Origin: an uncultured Ruthenibacterium sp.
GTDB lineage: Bacteria; Bacillota; Clostridia; Oscillospirales; Ruminococcaceae
Direction: 5' to 3'
DNA: 64,000 nucleotides
NCBI GenBank assembly: GCA_910587145.1
Contig: CAJUMH010000008.1
Location: 1-64,000 of the forward strand
Below the pieces are notes generated by a model, which was not told the DNA's origin, ran no database searches, and saw only the letters and a program-made list of their open reading frames with translations. This document shows, one piece after another, positions 8,620 to 17,172 of this stretch (positions are counted from its first letter, which is position 1; every line of letters starts with the position of its first letter). A program made the translations under genes and the position numbers.

Positions 8620-9534
8620 TCAATATTCCACGTCGCTGCCCAGCCACTTGAACTGCACCGCCGTGAGCGCAACGATAATGGCGGTGAGGATCAGCGCCTG
8701 CGCGCAGGCCGCGCCATAATCAAAGTAGGTAAAGGCGTTGCGGAAGATTAAAAAGCCGATGGTCGTGGTTGCGTTGTTGGGGCCGCCGCCGGTCATCAAA
8801 TACGCCGTCTGGAATACCTGAAACGAGGCAATGATGCCTGTGACAAGCAAAAACAGCGTTGTGGGCTTGAGCAGCGGAATAATGATGCGCCACACCTTTG
8901 TCCAGTAGCTGGCGCCTTCGATATCGGCCGCTTCAAACAGGGAGTTGTCGATGCCCAGAATGGCGGCAGAATAAATGATGATATTTTTGCCGTGATTGCC
9001 CAGCCACGTCATGATTAGCAGCGAGAGCATGGCCGTTTTGCTCGTGCCCAGCCAGTTTTGCGTCTCCATGCCAAACATGGCCAGCAGCCGGTTTGCAAGC
9101 CCGCCCTCCAGCGGGTTGAAGATCCACAGCCAGACGATGGACAGCGTAACGCCCGACGCAAGCACGGGCAGGTAATACGCCGCCTTGAAGAAGGTTTGCG
9201 CCCACCGGCGCAGCAGCGACATCAGCGTGGCCAGGCTGAACGAGATGATCAGGCTTACGGGAACGGAGCCCACCGTATAAACGACCGTATTCCAAATGGC
9301 CTTCCAGAACAGGCTGCTGTCGAATGTGCCCTTAAAGTTTTGAAGCCCGACAAATTCCGAGCCCATGGGCCGGTATTTTTGAAAGCTGATGGTAAATGCG
9401 CTGATGAGCGGATAAGCCGTAAAAATCAAAAACAGAATGATCGCCGGAAGAATAAACAAATACCCCCATACAGCGTCGCTGCGCCCCAAAGACGCCCTGC
9501 GCGGCCGCTTTGCATGCTCCTTTACCGTTTTCAT
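8620..9534 (-). CDS. Carbohydrate ABC transporter permease, MalF/UgpA type
   Basis: The 304-residue membrane protein carries the EAA-like loop SLFEAADIEGASYWTKVWRI near residue 205 and the six-helix pattern of MalF/UgpA-type CUT1 permeases. ATG9534 (MKTVKEHAKR) follows AGAGGAGAG with a good spacing; the GTG two codons earlier is inside that signal. It forms a pair with the MalG-type permease downstream. The preceding binding-protein gene is separated by about 200 nt that hold a stem-loop. Confidence 0.92.
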   Translation of the reverse strand: MKTVKEHAKRPRRASLGRSDAVWGYLFILPAIILFLIFTAYPLISAFTISFQKYRPMGSEFVGLQNFKGTFDSSLFWKAIWNTVVYTVGSVPVSLIISFSLATLMSLLRRWAQTFFKAAYYLPVLASGVTLSIVWLWIFNPLEGGLANRLLAMFGMETQNWLGTSKTAMLSLLIMTWLGNHGKNIIIYSAAILGIDNSLFEAADIEGASYWTKVWRIIIPLLKPTTLFLLVTGIIASFQVFQTAYLMTGGGPNNATTTIGFLIFRNAFTYFDYGAACAQALILTAIIVALTAVQFKWLGSDVEY

Positions 9535-9616
9535 GGGCACTCTCCTCTCTTTACTTTTCTCTTTGCCGGGATACCGGAGCTTTCTTTTTTGCGAAGGCCG
9601 TTAAAGTTAAACCGGA

Positions 9617-9650
9617 GCGGCCCAACGCCCTGACGCGGGCGCCGGGCCGC
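9617..9650 (-). terminator. Stem-loop between binding-protein and permease genes
   Basis: GCGGCCCAACGCCC (9617-9630) can pair with GGGCGCCGGGCCGC (9637-9650) with one bulge. On the minus strand the stem is followed by GGTTTAACTTTAAC, only weakly T-rich. It sits inside the operon, so it is more likely a partial terminator or RNA-stability element than a full stop. Confidence 0.45.
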
Positions 9651-9738
9651 TGCAGCCAGACGGTATGAAAGGCCCAAAGCTTTTCTCAAAAAGCTCCGTA
9701 AGCAAGGGCTTTGTCAAAGGTTCCCGCCGCAGAATCTT

Positions 9739-11190
9739 TTACCGAACACCGTCCTCGCCAAACTGGGCGATCGCGGCCTCGCAAACCTGCTCGTACATGG
9801 CCTCCGGCGTGACCTCGTTGGCAAGCAGCGCCTGGAACAGCGGAAGGATCGTCTCTTCCTTGATGCGCGTTACCTTATCGCTCTGTTCCTCGGTCATCGT
9901 GATGTTGGGCTTATAGATGGCGGCATTGGAGCGCGCATTGAATGCGGCGTTGTCCTCGTTCAGGATGATGCCCGTCTTCTCCTGCGCCCAGGCCATCTCG
10001 GCGCGGCCGGAGGCGTTTGCCGGCGATGCGGCGCCCAGTGTGCAGATCTCGGCATCCACCTTGCCGGAAGTAAGATAGTTCAGCGCCAGAATGATATTCG
10101 CAATATGCTCCGGGGTGGGCTCTTCCTTCTGGCGGAAGGCCATCATGCCGGATACGCCGCCGGCCGTTACATAGTCGCAGCCTTCCAGCGTAGGCATCGG
10201 AATGCCCACATACTCCAGATGCCGCGAGCCCTCCACGGCGGAGCCGGGGTCTTCTTCCAGCAGCCTGTTGTTGTTGGCGGCCAAGAGCTCAAAGTTCGGC
10301 AGCCCCTTGCCGGTGATCATCGTGTTGCCGGTGAGCATCAGGTTCCAGCGCATTCCGGCGTCCACAGAGCTCGATTCCTTCGGCATCACGCCGGCATCAA
10401 TGAGGCCGCGTACAAACTGCAGGCATTTCAGGAAGTTTTCGTCGGTATAGGCATATCTGCCGTTCTCGTCGATGGGATTCTCCATGTTTGCGCAGCAGCA
10501 AAGCAGATCGAGCAGATCGGTTGCGGTAACGCCGGCACAGGCAAACGTAAAGCCATAGACATCGTCTTTTACGCCCTTCGCGGCCTCTGCGGCAAACTCC
10601 TCAAATGTCCAGCCCTCTTCCTGGATCTTCTTCCAATCGATCTTGGCGTCCTCAAGGTATTCTCTGTTGCCGCCCAGTGTGTATGGGCTTACCCACATCG
10701 GCAGGCCGTACAGCGCATCGCCGTTGCGGAAAAACTCCAGCGCGCCTTCGTCGTAATCGGCCAGCACATCGTCGGAAACATATTCCGTCAGATCAAGCAG
10801 CATCCCGCTGCTAAGATATTGCTGGATCTTGGTGATCGAGTTGTTCGGATAGGTGATATCGGGCGGAGAACCGGCGTTTACCATCACATTCAGCTTGTCC
10901 TCGTAGTCCTCCCAGCTTGTAGTAACGAATTCGAGGGTGATCCACGGATACATCCCCTCAAACTCGGCCTTCAGATCGGGGATCAGATCGCTGTAGGTGG
11001 GGATAATCGGCGGAACCAATACGGTAAGCGTTTCTTCCGGATGCTCCGTACCGGCAGCGCCGGCGTCTGCGCTGTCCGCGGGAGCGGGTGCAGCCGATGT
11101 GCCTTGGCCGGCGGAAGAGCTGCCGGAGCAGCCGGCCAGCATAGCGCACAGCATGATGACTGTCAGGAAAAGTGCGGTGAGTTTTTTCAT
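9739..11190 (-). CDS. Sugar ABC transporter substrate-binding lipoprotein
   Basis: The 483-residue protein starts with a lipoprotein signal (MKKLTALFLTVIM..., lipobox LAGC, Cys21) and a Ser/Ala/Pro-rich linker, then the family 1 extracellular solute-binding fold. It should sit on the outer face of the membrane and deliver a sugar to the two permeases encoded just downstream. The start follows AAAGGAGGATAACCC. It is the first gene of an operon that ends in nagZ, so an amino-sugar oligosaccharide is a reasonable ligand guess (inference). The promoter probably lies in the AT-rich stretch upstream but I could not pick one with confidence. Confidence 0.93.
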   Translation of the reverse strand: MKKLTALFLTVIMLCAMLAGCSGSSSAGQGTSAAPAPADSADAGAAGTEHPEETLTVLVPPIIPTYSDLIPDLKAEFEGMYPWITLEFVTTSWEDYEDKLNVMVNAGSPPDITYPNNSITKIQQYLSSGMLLDLTEYVSDDVLADYDEGALEFFRNGDALYGLPMWVSPYTLGGNREYLEDAKIDWKKIQEEGWTFEEFAAEAAKGVKDDVYGFTFACAGVTATDLLDLLCCCANMENPIDENGRYAYTDENFLKCLQFVRGLIDAGVMPKESSSVDAGMRWNLMLTGNTMITGKGLPNFELLAANNNRLLEEDPGSAVEGSRHLEYVGIPMPTLEGCDYVTAGGVSGMMAFRQKEEPTPEHIANIILALNYLTSGKVDAEICTLGAASPANASGRAEMAWAQEKTGIILNEDNAAFNARSNAAIYKPNITMTEEQSDKVTRIKEETILPLFQALLANEVTPEAMYEQVCEAAIAQFGEDGVR

Positions 11191-11929
11191 GGGTTATCCT
11201 CCTTTTTTGTCTGGGATACATCCCTCGGCAAAGGCTTGCCTGCTGTCAGGTTGAAAAAAAGCGTTTTTTCTTACGGGCGGTTCCGGTAAGAAGCCAAGGT
11301 GCTTTTTTGCCGTTCTCCCCGAAAAACACGCGCGCCATTATCGGGTGATGCTTCTATTGTTGAAGCACAGCGGGAAAGCCTGCCGTGCCAACAGCCGATC
11401 TTCTTCACGCACTCATTTCCCCGGGCTTCGCATCCGTTTATGAATGAATATTTATTGACCCTCGGAGAAGCTGCTTTATATCCGTATGTAATCATGTTTT
11501 TGTATTGTCATTACAATATCATGAATTGTTGTATCCGTCAAGATATTTTGAATCAAAAAAATAATTTTGTCATTTATTGTCAAAATTAAAGCCTGTCTTT
11601 GGGCATTTTCACCTGTCTGCATTTTTTGCGTCTCTGTACAACTTTATTCCGTTTTTTCAAAAATACAGCATTTTGCTGTTTAAGGAATGGGTACTTTTCT
11701 TGCAGCTTTTTCTCTTTTCGGCACTGGATTGCATAAAAAAACGCCTGTTTTTGGGGAAAAACAGGCGTAAAAGCAGTTTGCAGAAAAATTCCCCCTCTTT
11801 GGCTCTCCATGGCCGGCCGCCGCACGATGCCCGGAAAAGAAGAGCCCGATCGGAATGCAGATTTTTTACAAATTCGTCCTTTTTTCACAAGGCAGGGGCC
11901 CTTTCAAAAAATTTTTATTTGTTTCTCTA
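11191..11929. other. AT-rich non-coding island between divergent operons
   Basis: About 740 bp separates the sugar-binding protein gene from the promoter of the alcohol dehydrogenase gene. From about 11440 onward it is strikingly AT-rich against the GC-rich neighbours. It holds repeats of TTGTCATT-like words (11505, 11567), a small inverted repeat ATTGT-CATT-ACAAT (11503-11515) and one strong minus-strand terminator. Short frames exist in both strands but none has a ribosome binding site or a recognisable product. Confidence 0.5.
11734..11768 (-). terminator. Orphan terminator reading leftward
   Basis: ACGCCTGTTTTT (11741-11752) pairs with AAAAACAGGCGT (11757-11768) around a short G-rich loop, and on the minus strand the stem is followed by seven T residues. 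No minus-strand gene lies between this hairpin and the rightward gene at 12082, so it ends a transcript whose gene I cannot see, possibly a small RNA. Confidence 0.7.
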
Positions 11930-11958
11930 TTGACAGAAAATCATTTTTCTTTTATGCT
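11930..11958 (+). promoter_or_regulatory. Sigma-A promoter for the alcohol dehydrogenase gene
   Basis: TTGACA (11930-11935), a 17-nt AT-rich spacer and TATGCT (11953-11958) give a near-consensus promoter about 120 nt upstream of the start codon at 12082. The leader between them is AT-rich with no obvious structure. Confidence 0.6.
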
Positions 11959-12081
11959 TGTAGTGCTTTCCGGTTGTAACTGCAAGTATTTTTCGAACAA
12001 ATGCAGTATATTTTTATTTATATTTTATGTATTTATTTTCATAATCGTCCGAGAAAAATATTTCAGAAAGAGAGGCCGTAT

Positions 12082-13254
12082 ATGGAAAATTTTTATTACA
12101 ACATTCCCACCAAGGTGTATTTTGGCAAAGGGCAGATCGTCCATCTGGGCGAATGCCTGCGCGCCTGCGGATCCTCCGTTCTGCTGGTATACGGGGGCGG
12201 CAGCATTCACAAAAACGGCGTGTATGAGGCTGTTACCGCACATCTGCGCGCGGCAGAGCTGCCATGGCGGGAGCTGCCGGGCGTAGAGCCGAATCCGCGC
12301 TGCACCTCGGTGGACAAAGGCGCAGCGCTGTGCCGCGCGCATGGGCTGAATGTGATTTTAGCAGTGGGCGGCGGCAGCGTGATCGATTGCGCCAAGGTGA
12401 TCGCAGCCGCCGCAGACTACGACGGCCCTTCCTGGGAGCTGATGGAAGACCGCACGCGCGTGCGCAGTGTTCTGCCGGTTGTCTCGGTGGTTACCGCCGC
12501 CGGCACCGGCTCGGAAATGGACAGCGGCGCCGTGATCTCCAACTGGGAAACCAGGCAGAAGCTCAGCATCGGCCGTGTGGACATGTATCCCCGTTACACC
12601 ATTATGGACCCCACCTATACCTTTTCCGTACCGCCCAGACAAACGGCGGCAGGCACGGCCGATATGATCTCGCATATTTTTGAGCTGTACTTCAGCCGCA
12701 CGCCGCACACGCTGATGAGCGACAATCTGTGCGAGGGTTTGCTGCGCACCTGCATTGCCAGCGGCCCCGCCGCTTTGCAGAATCCGGAGGATTACCACGC
12801 CCGCGCCGAGCTGCTGTGGGCCTCCGGCTGGGCCATCAACGGCTTTTTGCGCAGCGGAAGGCTGGGCGCCTGGAGCTGCCATCCCATGGAGCATCCGCTG
12901 AGCGCGTGGTACGATATCACACACGGCGTCGGTCTTGCCATTCTAACGCCGCGCTGGATGCGTTATATTCTGCAAAAAGACGCTTCCAGCGCAGCAAAGC
13001 TTGCTGCCTATGCCGTCCATGTATGGAACGCAGACCCCGCGCTCGGCCGGCAGGCGTGCGCGCTGTACGGCATTGATCGCACGGAACAGTTCTTCTATGA
13101 GATACTTGGCCTGCCCAATTCGCTTGGTGCGCTGGGAATTGACGACGCCCGCTTCGTGCAGATGGCGCAGACAGCCGCCGCAGAGGGGCTGTCCAATGCC
13201 TTTGTTCCCTTAACGGCCGAGGATGTTGCTGCAATTTATCGCGCCTGCCTGTAG
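12082..13254 (+). CDS. Iron-containing alcohol dehydrogenase (BDH/YqhD type)
   Basis: The 390-residue protein belongs to the iron-dependent alcohol dehydrogenase family, which interconverts aldehydes or ketones and alcohols with NAD(P)H. Visible marks are GGGSVIDCAK near 95-105 (cofactor-binding loop), TAAGTGSEMD near 140 and the metal-binding region MEHPLSAWYDITHGVGLA near 270. The beginning MENFYYNIPTKVYFGKG is typical of butanol dehydrogenase-like members. The start follows AAGAGAGGCCGT. A serine-hydrolase-like gene and a SIS-domain gene follow in the same direction, but no shared pathway is obvious. Confidence 0.9.
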   Translation: MENFYYNIPTKVYFGKGQIVHLGECLRACGSSVLLVYGGGSIHKNGVYEAVTAHLRAAELPWRELPGVEPNPRCTSVDKGAALCRAHGLNVILAVGGGSVIDCAKVIAAAADYDGPSWELMEDRTRVRSVLPVVSVVTAAGTGSEMDSGAVISNWETRQKLSIGRVDMYPRYTIMDPTYTFSVPPRQTAAGTADMISHIFELYFSRTPHTLMSDNLCEGLLRTCIASGPAALQNPEDYHARAELLWASGWAINGFLRSGRLGAWSCHPMEHPLSAWYDITHGVGLAILTPRWMRYILQKDASSAAKLAAYAVHVWNADPALGRQACALYGIDRTEQFFYEILGLPNSLGALGIDDARFVQMAQTAAAEGLSNAFVPLTAEDVAAIYRACL

Positions 13255-13340
13255 CCTGCAGCCCGGCAAAGCACACAGCCCGGCAAAGCACAGGCTTTTC
13301 TGTTCTGCAGCGTTCATTTCACCTTTCTGGAGGCTTCTTT

Positions 13341-14719
13341 ATGGAACAATGGATCCACCCCAGTCTCTCTACCGATGCACTGAGCACGCTCCTGGAACGC
13401 GCGAAGGCGTGTAAAACCGAATTTCATACCCTGCAACTGTATGAGGACGGCGCATGCATGCTGCGCTGGGCTCTTGCGCCCTATACCTGCGGGGCGCGGC
13501 ACGAAATGTATTCCCTCAGCAAGATCTTTACCGCTACGGCCGCCGGGATAGCCTATACGCGCGGGCAGCTGCATCCGGATGACCCGGTCGCGCACTGGTT
13601 TCCGGAATACACGGCGCAGGCCGCGCGGGAGGATGCGCGCTGGAGCCGTATGCGTGTGCGCGACATTCTTTCCATGACGACCGGGCACAAAAGCTGTGTG
13701 CTCCCACGCATGGCCTTTGCGCAAAACGCGGTAGAGGCTTTTTTCCGTTCCCCCCTCTCCTACGAGCCCGGCACGCATTTTACCTACAACACCGGCGCAA
13801 GCTGCATCGCGGCGGAGATGGTGGCGCTTGCAACGGGCAAAACCGTACCCGATCTGCTTGCACAGGAGTTTTTCGCTCCGCTGGGCCGGGATGCCGCCTT
13901 CTGGCGAACCTGTGCGGACGGTCACTGCATCGGCGGCGCCGGCATCTGCGCATCCAGCGACGATATCGTTCAGCTCGGTCTGCTGTACCTGAACGGAGGC
14001 GTACTGCAGGGCCGACGGCTGCTTGCGCCGAATGGATCGAAACAGCTGTGCGCGCCCATGCCTCTACTGCCGATAAGGTCTGGCCCGATTGGTGCGAGGG
14101 CTACGGCTTCCATTTTTGGCGCAACGCACACGGCGGCTATCGCGGCGACGGCGCCTTTGGCCAGTATTGTCTGATTTTGCCCGAACAGCGGCAACTGCTG
14201 GTTGCAACGGCAGAAAGCGAGGAGATCCACACAGAAATCGCACTTTTGTGGGAATTTTTGGAGCATCTTCATGACAAGGGATCCCATGCACAGCCGCCAT
14301 GTGCTTATGCTCCGCGCGGCCTGCTGGACAAAGGCTGCACCGATACCGGCTGGCTGCCCTGTACGGCAAACCCGATGGGCTTTACGGCGCTTCGTATCTT
14401 TAAAAACGAAGCAGAAGCCGCGCTGCAGCTGTGTGACGGAAGCCGCATGCAGACACTGCGCGCCCCTTCCGGCGCGTGGCGCGAAAACGTGCTTTTTGCC
14501 AAGGCGCTGCGGCCCACCCTTTATACGATGCTGCCCCGCACCGAGACAGAGCCTTTGCGCCTGTGCTGTGCCGCATACGACCGGGACGGCGCCACACGGC
14601 TGGAATGCCGCAGTCTGGATACGCCGCACGCCTTCGAGATCGTCTGCCATGTGCACAGGGACGGCGCGCGGCTGGAATTTTCTTCTCCGCACGATGTATT
14701 TGGTCCGGACATCTGCTGA
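13341..14719 (+). pseudogene. Beta-lactamase-fold serine hydrolase, broken by a one-base deletion
   Basis: Reading from ATG13341, residues 1-230 match the serine beta-lactamase/PBP4* fold: SLSK (SxxK nucleophile) near 55 and YNT near 150. The frame then drifts into nonsense and stops at 14174. Restoring one G near 14030 turns GCGCCGAAT into GCG-CCG-GAA and continues as APEWIETAVRAHAST into a second frame that contains the third motif NAHGGYRGDG and runs to 14719. The repaired protein would be about 459 residues with all three active-site motifs plus a C-terminal domain of about 150 residues of unknown type. Such proteins hydrolyse esters or D-amino peptides. The deletion is not in a homopolymer. 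It may be a true mutation or a sequencing error. Confidence 0.8.
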
Positions 14720-14896
14720 TGCACCGGGCAGCGCTGAAGGCCGGCCGGCATCCTCTGCACAGCTTCTTCGGCGTTGCCGGCCGGCAGGCCAACATCCAAT
14801 CTATAAAGGAGCGATCCACCGCATCCCCTACCGTGCAGCACAGCCCTTGGAGAGGGGCTATAAAAACTACTACTTTATAAGACAAGGAACGGTAAC

Positions 14897-15976
14897 ATGA
14901 TGAAAATGCTCGATTACATTCAGGAACAGGCTCCGCTCTTTGCATCGGTACTGGAAAACCGAAAAAACATTGTCGCGCCCCTGTGCGCGGTATGCGCAAG
15001 GGTACGGCCCCAAAAAATCTGCCTGATCGCCAGCGGCACCTCACGCAATGCCGCGCTGGCCGCCGCGCCCTTTATGGAAGCACTGCTGGCACTGGACGTG
15101 CAGGTTCTGGCCCCTTCGCAGGTAAAAACACTGCGCAATGCGCCCACCCTTGCAATCGTGATCTCGCAGGGAGGCAATTCGACCAACTCGCTGGCTGTCT
15201 TTGATCGGCTGCAAGGCATTCCCACCGTTGCCATGACGGGCAGCCCCTATGGGCACCTCAACAAAAAGGGCGATACCTATCTTGAGATCCCCTGCGGGGA
15301 AGAGCTTGCAGGCCCTAAAACCAAGGGCTACACCATCACGATCCTTACGCTTTACCTGACAGCGCTGGAATACGCGCTGCAAAACGGCAGCATTACGGCA
15401 GAAACCTATGAGCGGATCGTCGGCATTCTGCGGCAGACGGCCGCACAACTGCCCGGAAATATTGCCGCCGCTGAGGCCTGGACGCAGAATAACCGCGAGA
15501 GCCTGAAAAACCTTTCCGGCATTTATCTTGTGGGCAAAATGCAGGGCATGGAGACGGCGGCCGAAGGCGCGCTGAAGCTGATGGAAACGCTGCTGATCCC
15601 CGGTTTTGCATTTGATTTTGAAGAATTTCTGCATGGGCCGGCCTGCTCTCTCCATAAAGCAACAGGCGGTTTTTATCTGCTGCCCACACCGGACGACCCG
15701 GATCACGAGCGGATGCAGCGCCTTGTGGCGTACCACCGCGAGATCTGCCCCGCCGTATATACCGTAGGCCTTGCCGCCGGCACGAACGAGCGGGACTGCA
15801 TTGTACAGACAACCGGGCAATGGTATACCCAGCCGTTTGAACAGATCCTGCCGATGCAGATGGCCGCCGCACACATTCCGGCGCTGCTGGATCTTGCGGA
15901 CGCCGGCGTTCGGCGCTTTGAAAGGCTGGATGCCGTAATGGGCATCAAGCAGAAGAACAAAGCGGGAATGATCTAA
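14897..15976 (+). CDS. SIS-domain sugar-phosphate isomerase/deglycase
   Basis: The 359-residue protein has two SIS domains. The first holds GTSRNAALAA near 47 and SQGGNSTNS near 95, and the second holds GKMQGMETAAEGALKLMET near 215 and EEFLHGPACS near 250. This layout is shared by the isomerase half of GlmS, by AgaS and by FrlB-type fructoselysine-6-phosphate deglycases. Without a glutaminase domain, a deglycase or ketose/aldose aminosugar role is likely, but the exact substrate is not readable. The start ATG14897 follows AAGGAACGGTAAC. The gene ends at a bidirectional terminator shared with the convergent GntR regulator, which may control it. Confidence 0.82.
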   Translation: MMKMLDYIQEQAPLFASVLENRKNIVAPLCAVCARVRPQKICLIASGTSRNAALAAAPFMEALLALDVQVLAPSQVKTLRNAPTLAIVISQGGNSTNSLAVFDRLQGIPTVAMTGSPYGHLNKKGDTYLEIPCGEELAGPKTKGYTITILTLYLTALEYALQNGSITAETYERIVGILRQTAAQLPGNIAAAEAWTQNNRESLKNLSGIYLVGKMQGMETAAEGALKLMETLLIPGFAFDFEEFLHGPACSLHKATGGFYLLPTPDDPDHERMQRLVAYHREICPAVYTVGLAAGTNERDCIVQTTGQWYTQPFEQILPMQMAAAHIPALLDLADAGVRRFERLDAVMGIKQKNKAGMI

Positions 15977-16033
15977 AAAAGACCGGCGCTCTTTGAGGCC
16001 TTTGAAATTGCCCGAAAGAGCGCCGGTCTTTTT
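15975..16033. terminator. Bidirectional terminator between the SIS and GntR genes
   Basis: AAAAAAGACCGGCGCTCTTT (15975-15994) pairs with its near-perfect complement at 16014-16033, giving a long stem with A- and T-runs on either flank. It separates two convergent genes. Confidence 0.9.
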
Positions 16034-16042
16034 ATCTTGTTT

Positions 16043-16813
16043 TTACGGATTGATCACGTCAAATTCAAAGCTCCGGACATTTCCGTCCAGATATTCTTCG
16101 CTCCAGTCTATGGGGCGGTCGTACTGATCGAGAACGACATTTTTGATACACAGCATCGGCGCCCTGCGCCGGACGCCAAACAGATCCGCCTGCTCTGCGC
16201 TTGCCGCACGCGCGCAGATGGTGCGCCGCGAGCGGGTAACGCGCAGACGGTACTCCTTTTCAAATACGTCGTACAGCGAGCGCTGCTCGAAATCGTAGCG
16301 GTCGATCCCCGGAAAAACCGGCTCCGGAATATAATTTTCCACCAGAACATACGGTGCCTCGGAAACATACCGCATCCGTACAAGGTGCAGGCAGCGTTCC
16401 CCCTGCTGCAGCTTGAGCGCGCCAAACAGCTCCGGTGCATAAGCCGTCCATTCCTGCCGCAGCAGCTGTGTCCGGTGCGGCAGGTTCAGGATCTCCATCT
16501 CCTGCGCAAAGCTGAACTGCCGGTGGATAAAACGTCCCAAGTTGCCCGGCCGGCGCACAAAAGTGCCCTTGCCGCGCTTGCGTTCCACATATCCGGCCTC
16601 AATGAGCGCACTGTAGGCCTGACGCGCCACCGGCCGGGAAATGCCCAGCGCGGCACATAGCTCCTCCTCGGTGGGCAGCTTGCTGCCCTGTGGGATCTGT
16701 CCCTCGGAAATGGCGTTCAAAAGCCCCTGCCGCAGCTGTTCATACAGCGGTACCGCGCTGCTCTTATCCAAAAACAATCCGTTCCATTCCATGCTTTCAT
16801 TTCCCATCATCAT
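16043..16813 (-). CDS. GntR-family transcriptional regulator (HutC/FarR type with UTRA domain)
   Basis: The product of about 256 residues has an N-terminal winged helix (PLYEQLRQGLLNAI through SRPVARQAYSALIEAGYVER, then KGKGTFV-like RGKGTFV) and a C-terminal UTRA sensor domain of the chorismate-lyase fold (about 95-256), which normally binds a sugar phosphate or other small effector. The frame is open further upstream, but the protein alignment begins at MMMGNES or MEWNGLF; ATG16813 is given and ATG16792 is an alternative with GATGGGAA upstream. The likely targets are the convergent SIS gene or the neighbouring cluster; no operator was identified. Confidence 0.85.
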   Translation of the reverse strand: MMMGNESMEWNGLFLDKSSAVPLYEQLRQGLLNAISEGQIPQGSKLPTEEELCAALGISRPVARQAYSALIEAGYVERKRGKGTFVRRPGNLGRFIHRQFSFAQEMEILNLPHRTQLLRQEWTAYAPELFGALKLQQGERCLHLVRMRYVSEAPYVLVENYIPEPVFPGIDRYDFEQRSLYDVFEKEYRLRVTRSRRTICARAASAEQADLFGVRRRAPMLCIKNVVLDQYDRPIDWSEEYLDGNVRSFEFDVINP

Positions 16814-16866
16814 CAGATCGCAGGGTTTTCGGCCCGGCCGCCCACGCCGTATCCCGAAAAGCGCCT

Positions 16867-17166
16867 TTATCCGGCAAGCGCGAACAGCAGAACAATCAGG
16901 CCCAGCCCGCCGATGAATGCCAGCGCAATGAGCAGCGCGGCTTTGAGGGCGCCGAGCGTGTACCACAGCCGTTCCTCCTTGGTAAGGCCGGTCTGCTCCC
17001 AGGGGCGGTCGTTTTCGGGCGTCTTTGGGGCCGGGGCGGCGGGGCGCGCCGCCCCGCGCCGCCGGTTTTCGGGCAGGCGCGGCAAAAACAGCGGCTGCCG
17101 GCCAATGTCGCTCATATCGGCGATGGTGCGGCCGTCGTCATCGTCGTAAATACGATTTTTCTTCAT
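16867..17166 (-). CDS. Small single-pass membrane protein of the opp operon
   Basis: The 99-residue protein has an acidic start (MKKNRIYDDDDG), a Pro/Arg-rich middle and one C-terminal membrane helix (LKAALLIALAFIGGLGLIV). I do not recognise a family. It begins 6 nt after the oppF stop, so it is very probably translated with the peptide transporter. It could be an accessory or anchoring subunit; that is only a guess from position. Confidence 0.6.
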   Translation of the reverse strand: MKKNRIYDDDDGRTIADMSDIGRQPLFLPRLPENRRRGAARPAAPAPKTPENDRPWEQTGLTKEERLWYTLGALKAALLIALAFIGGLGLIVLLFALAG

Positions 17167-17172
17167 CGTCGC

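Noticed and set aside
11586..11888. A 100-codon minus-strand gene in the AT-rich island
   Set aside because: It has no ribosome binding site, the strong terminator lies inside it, and the Lys/Arg/Gln-rich product shows no pattern.
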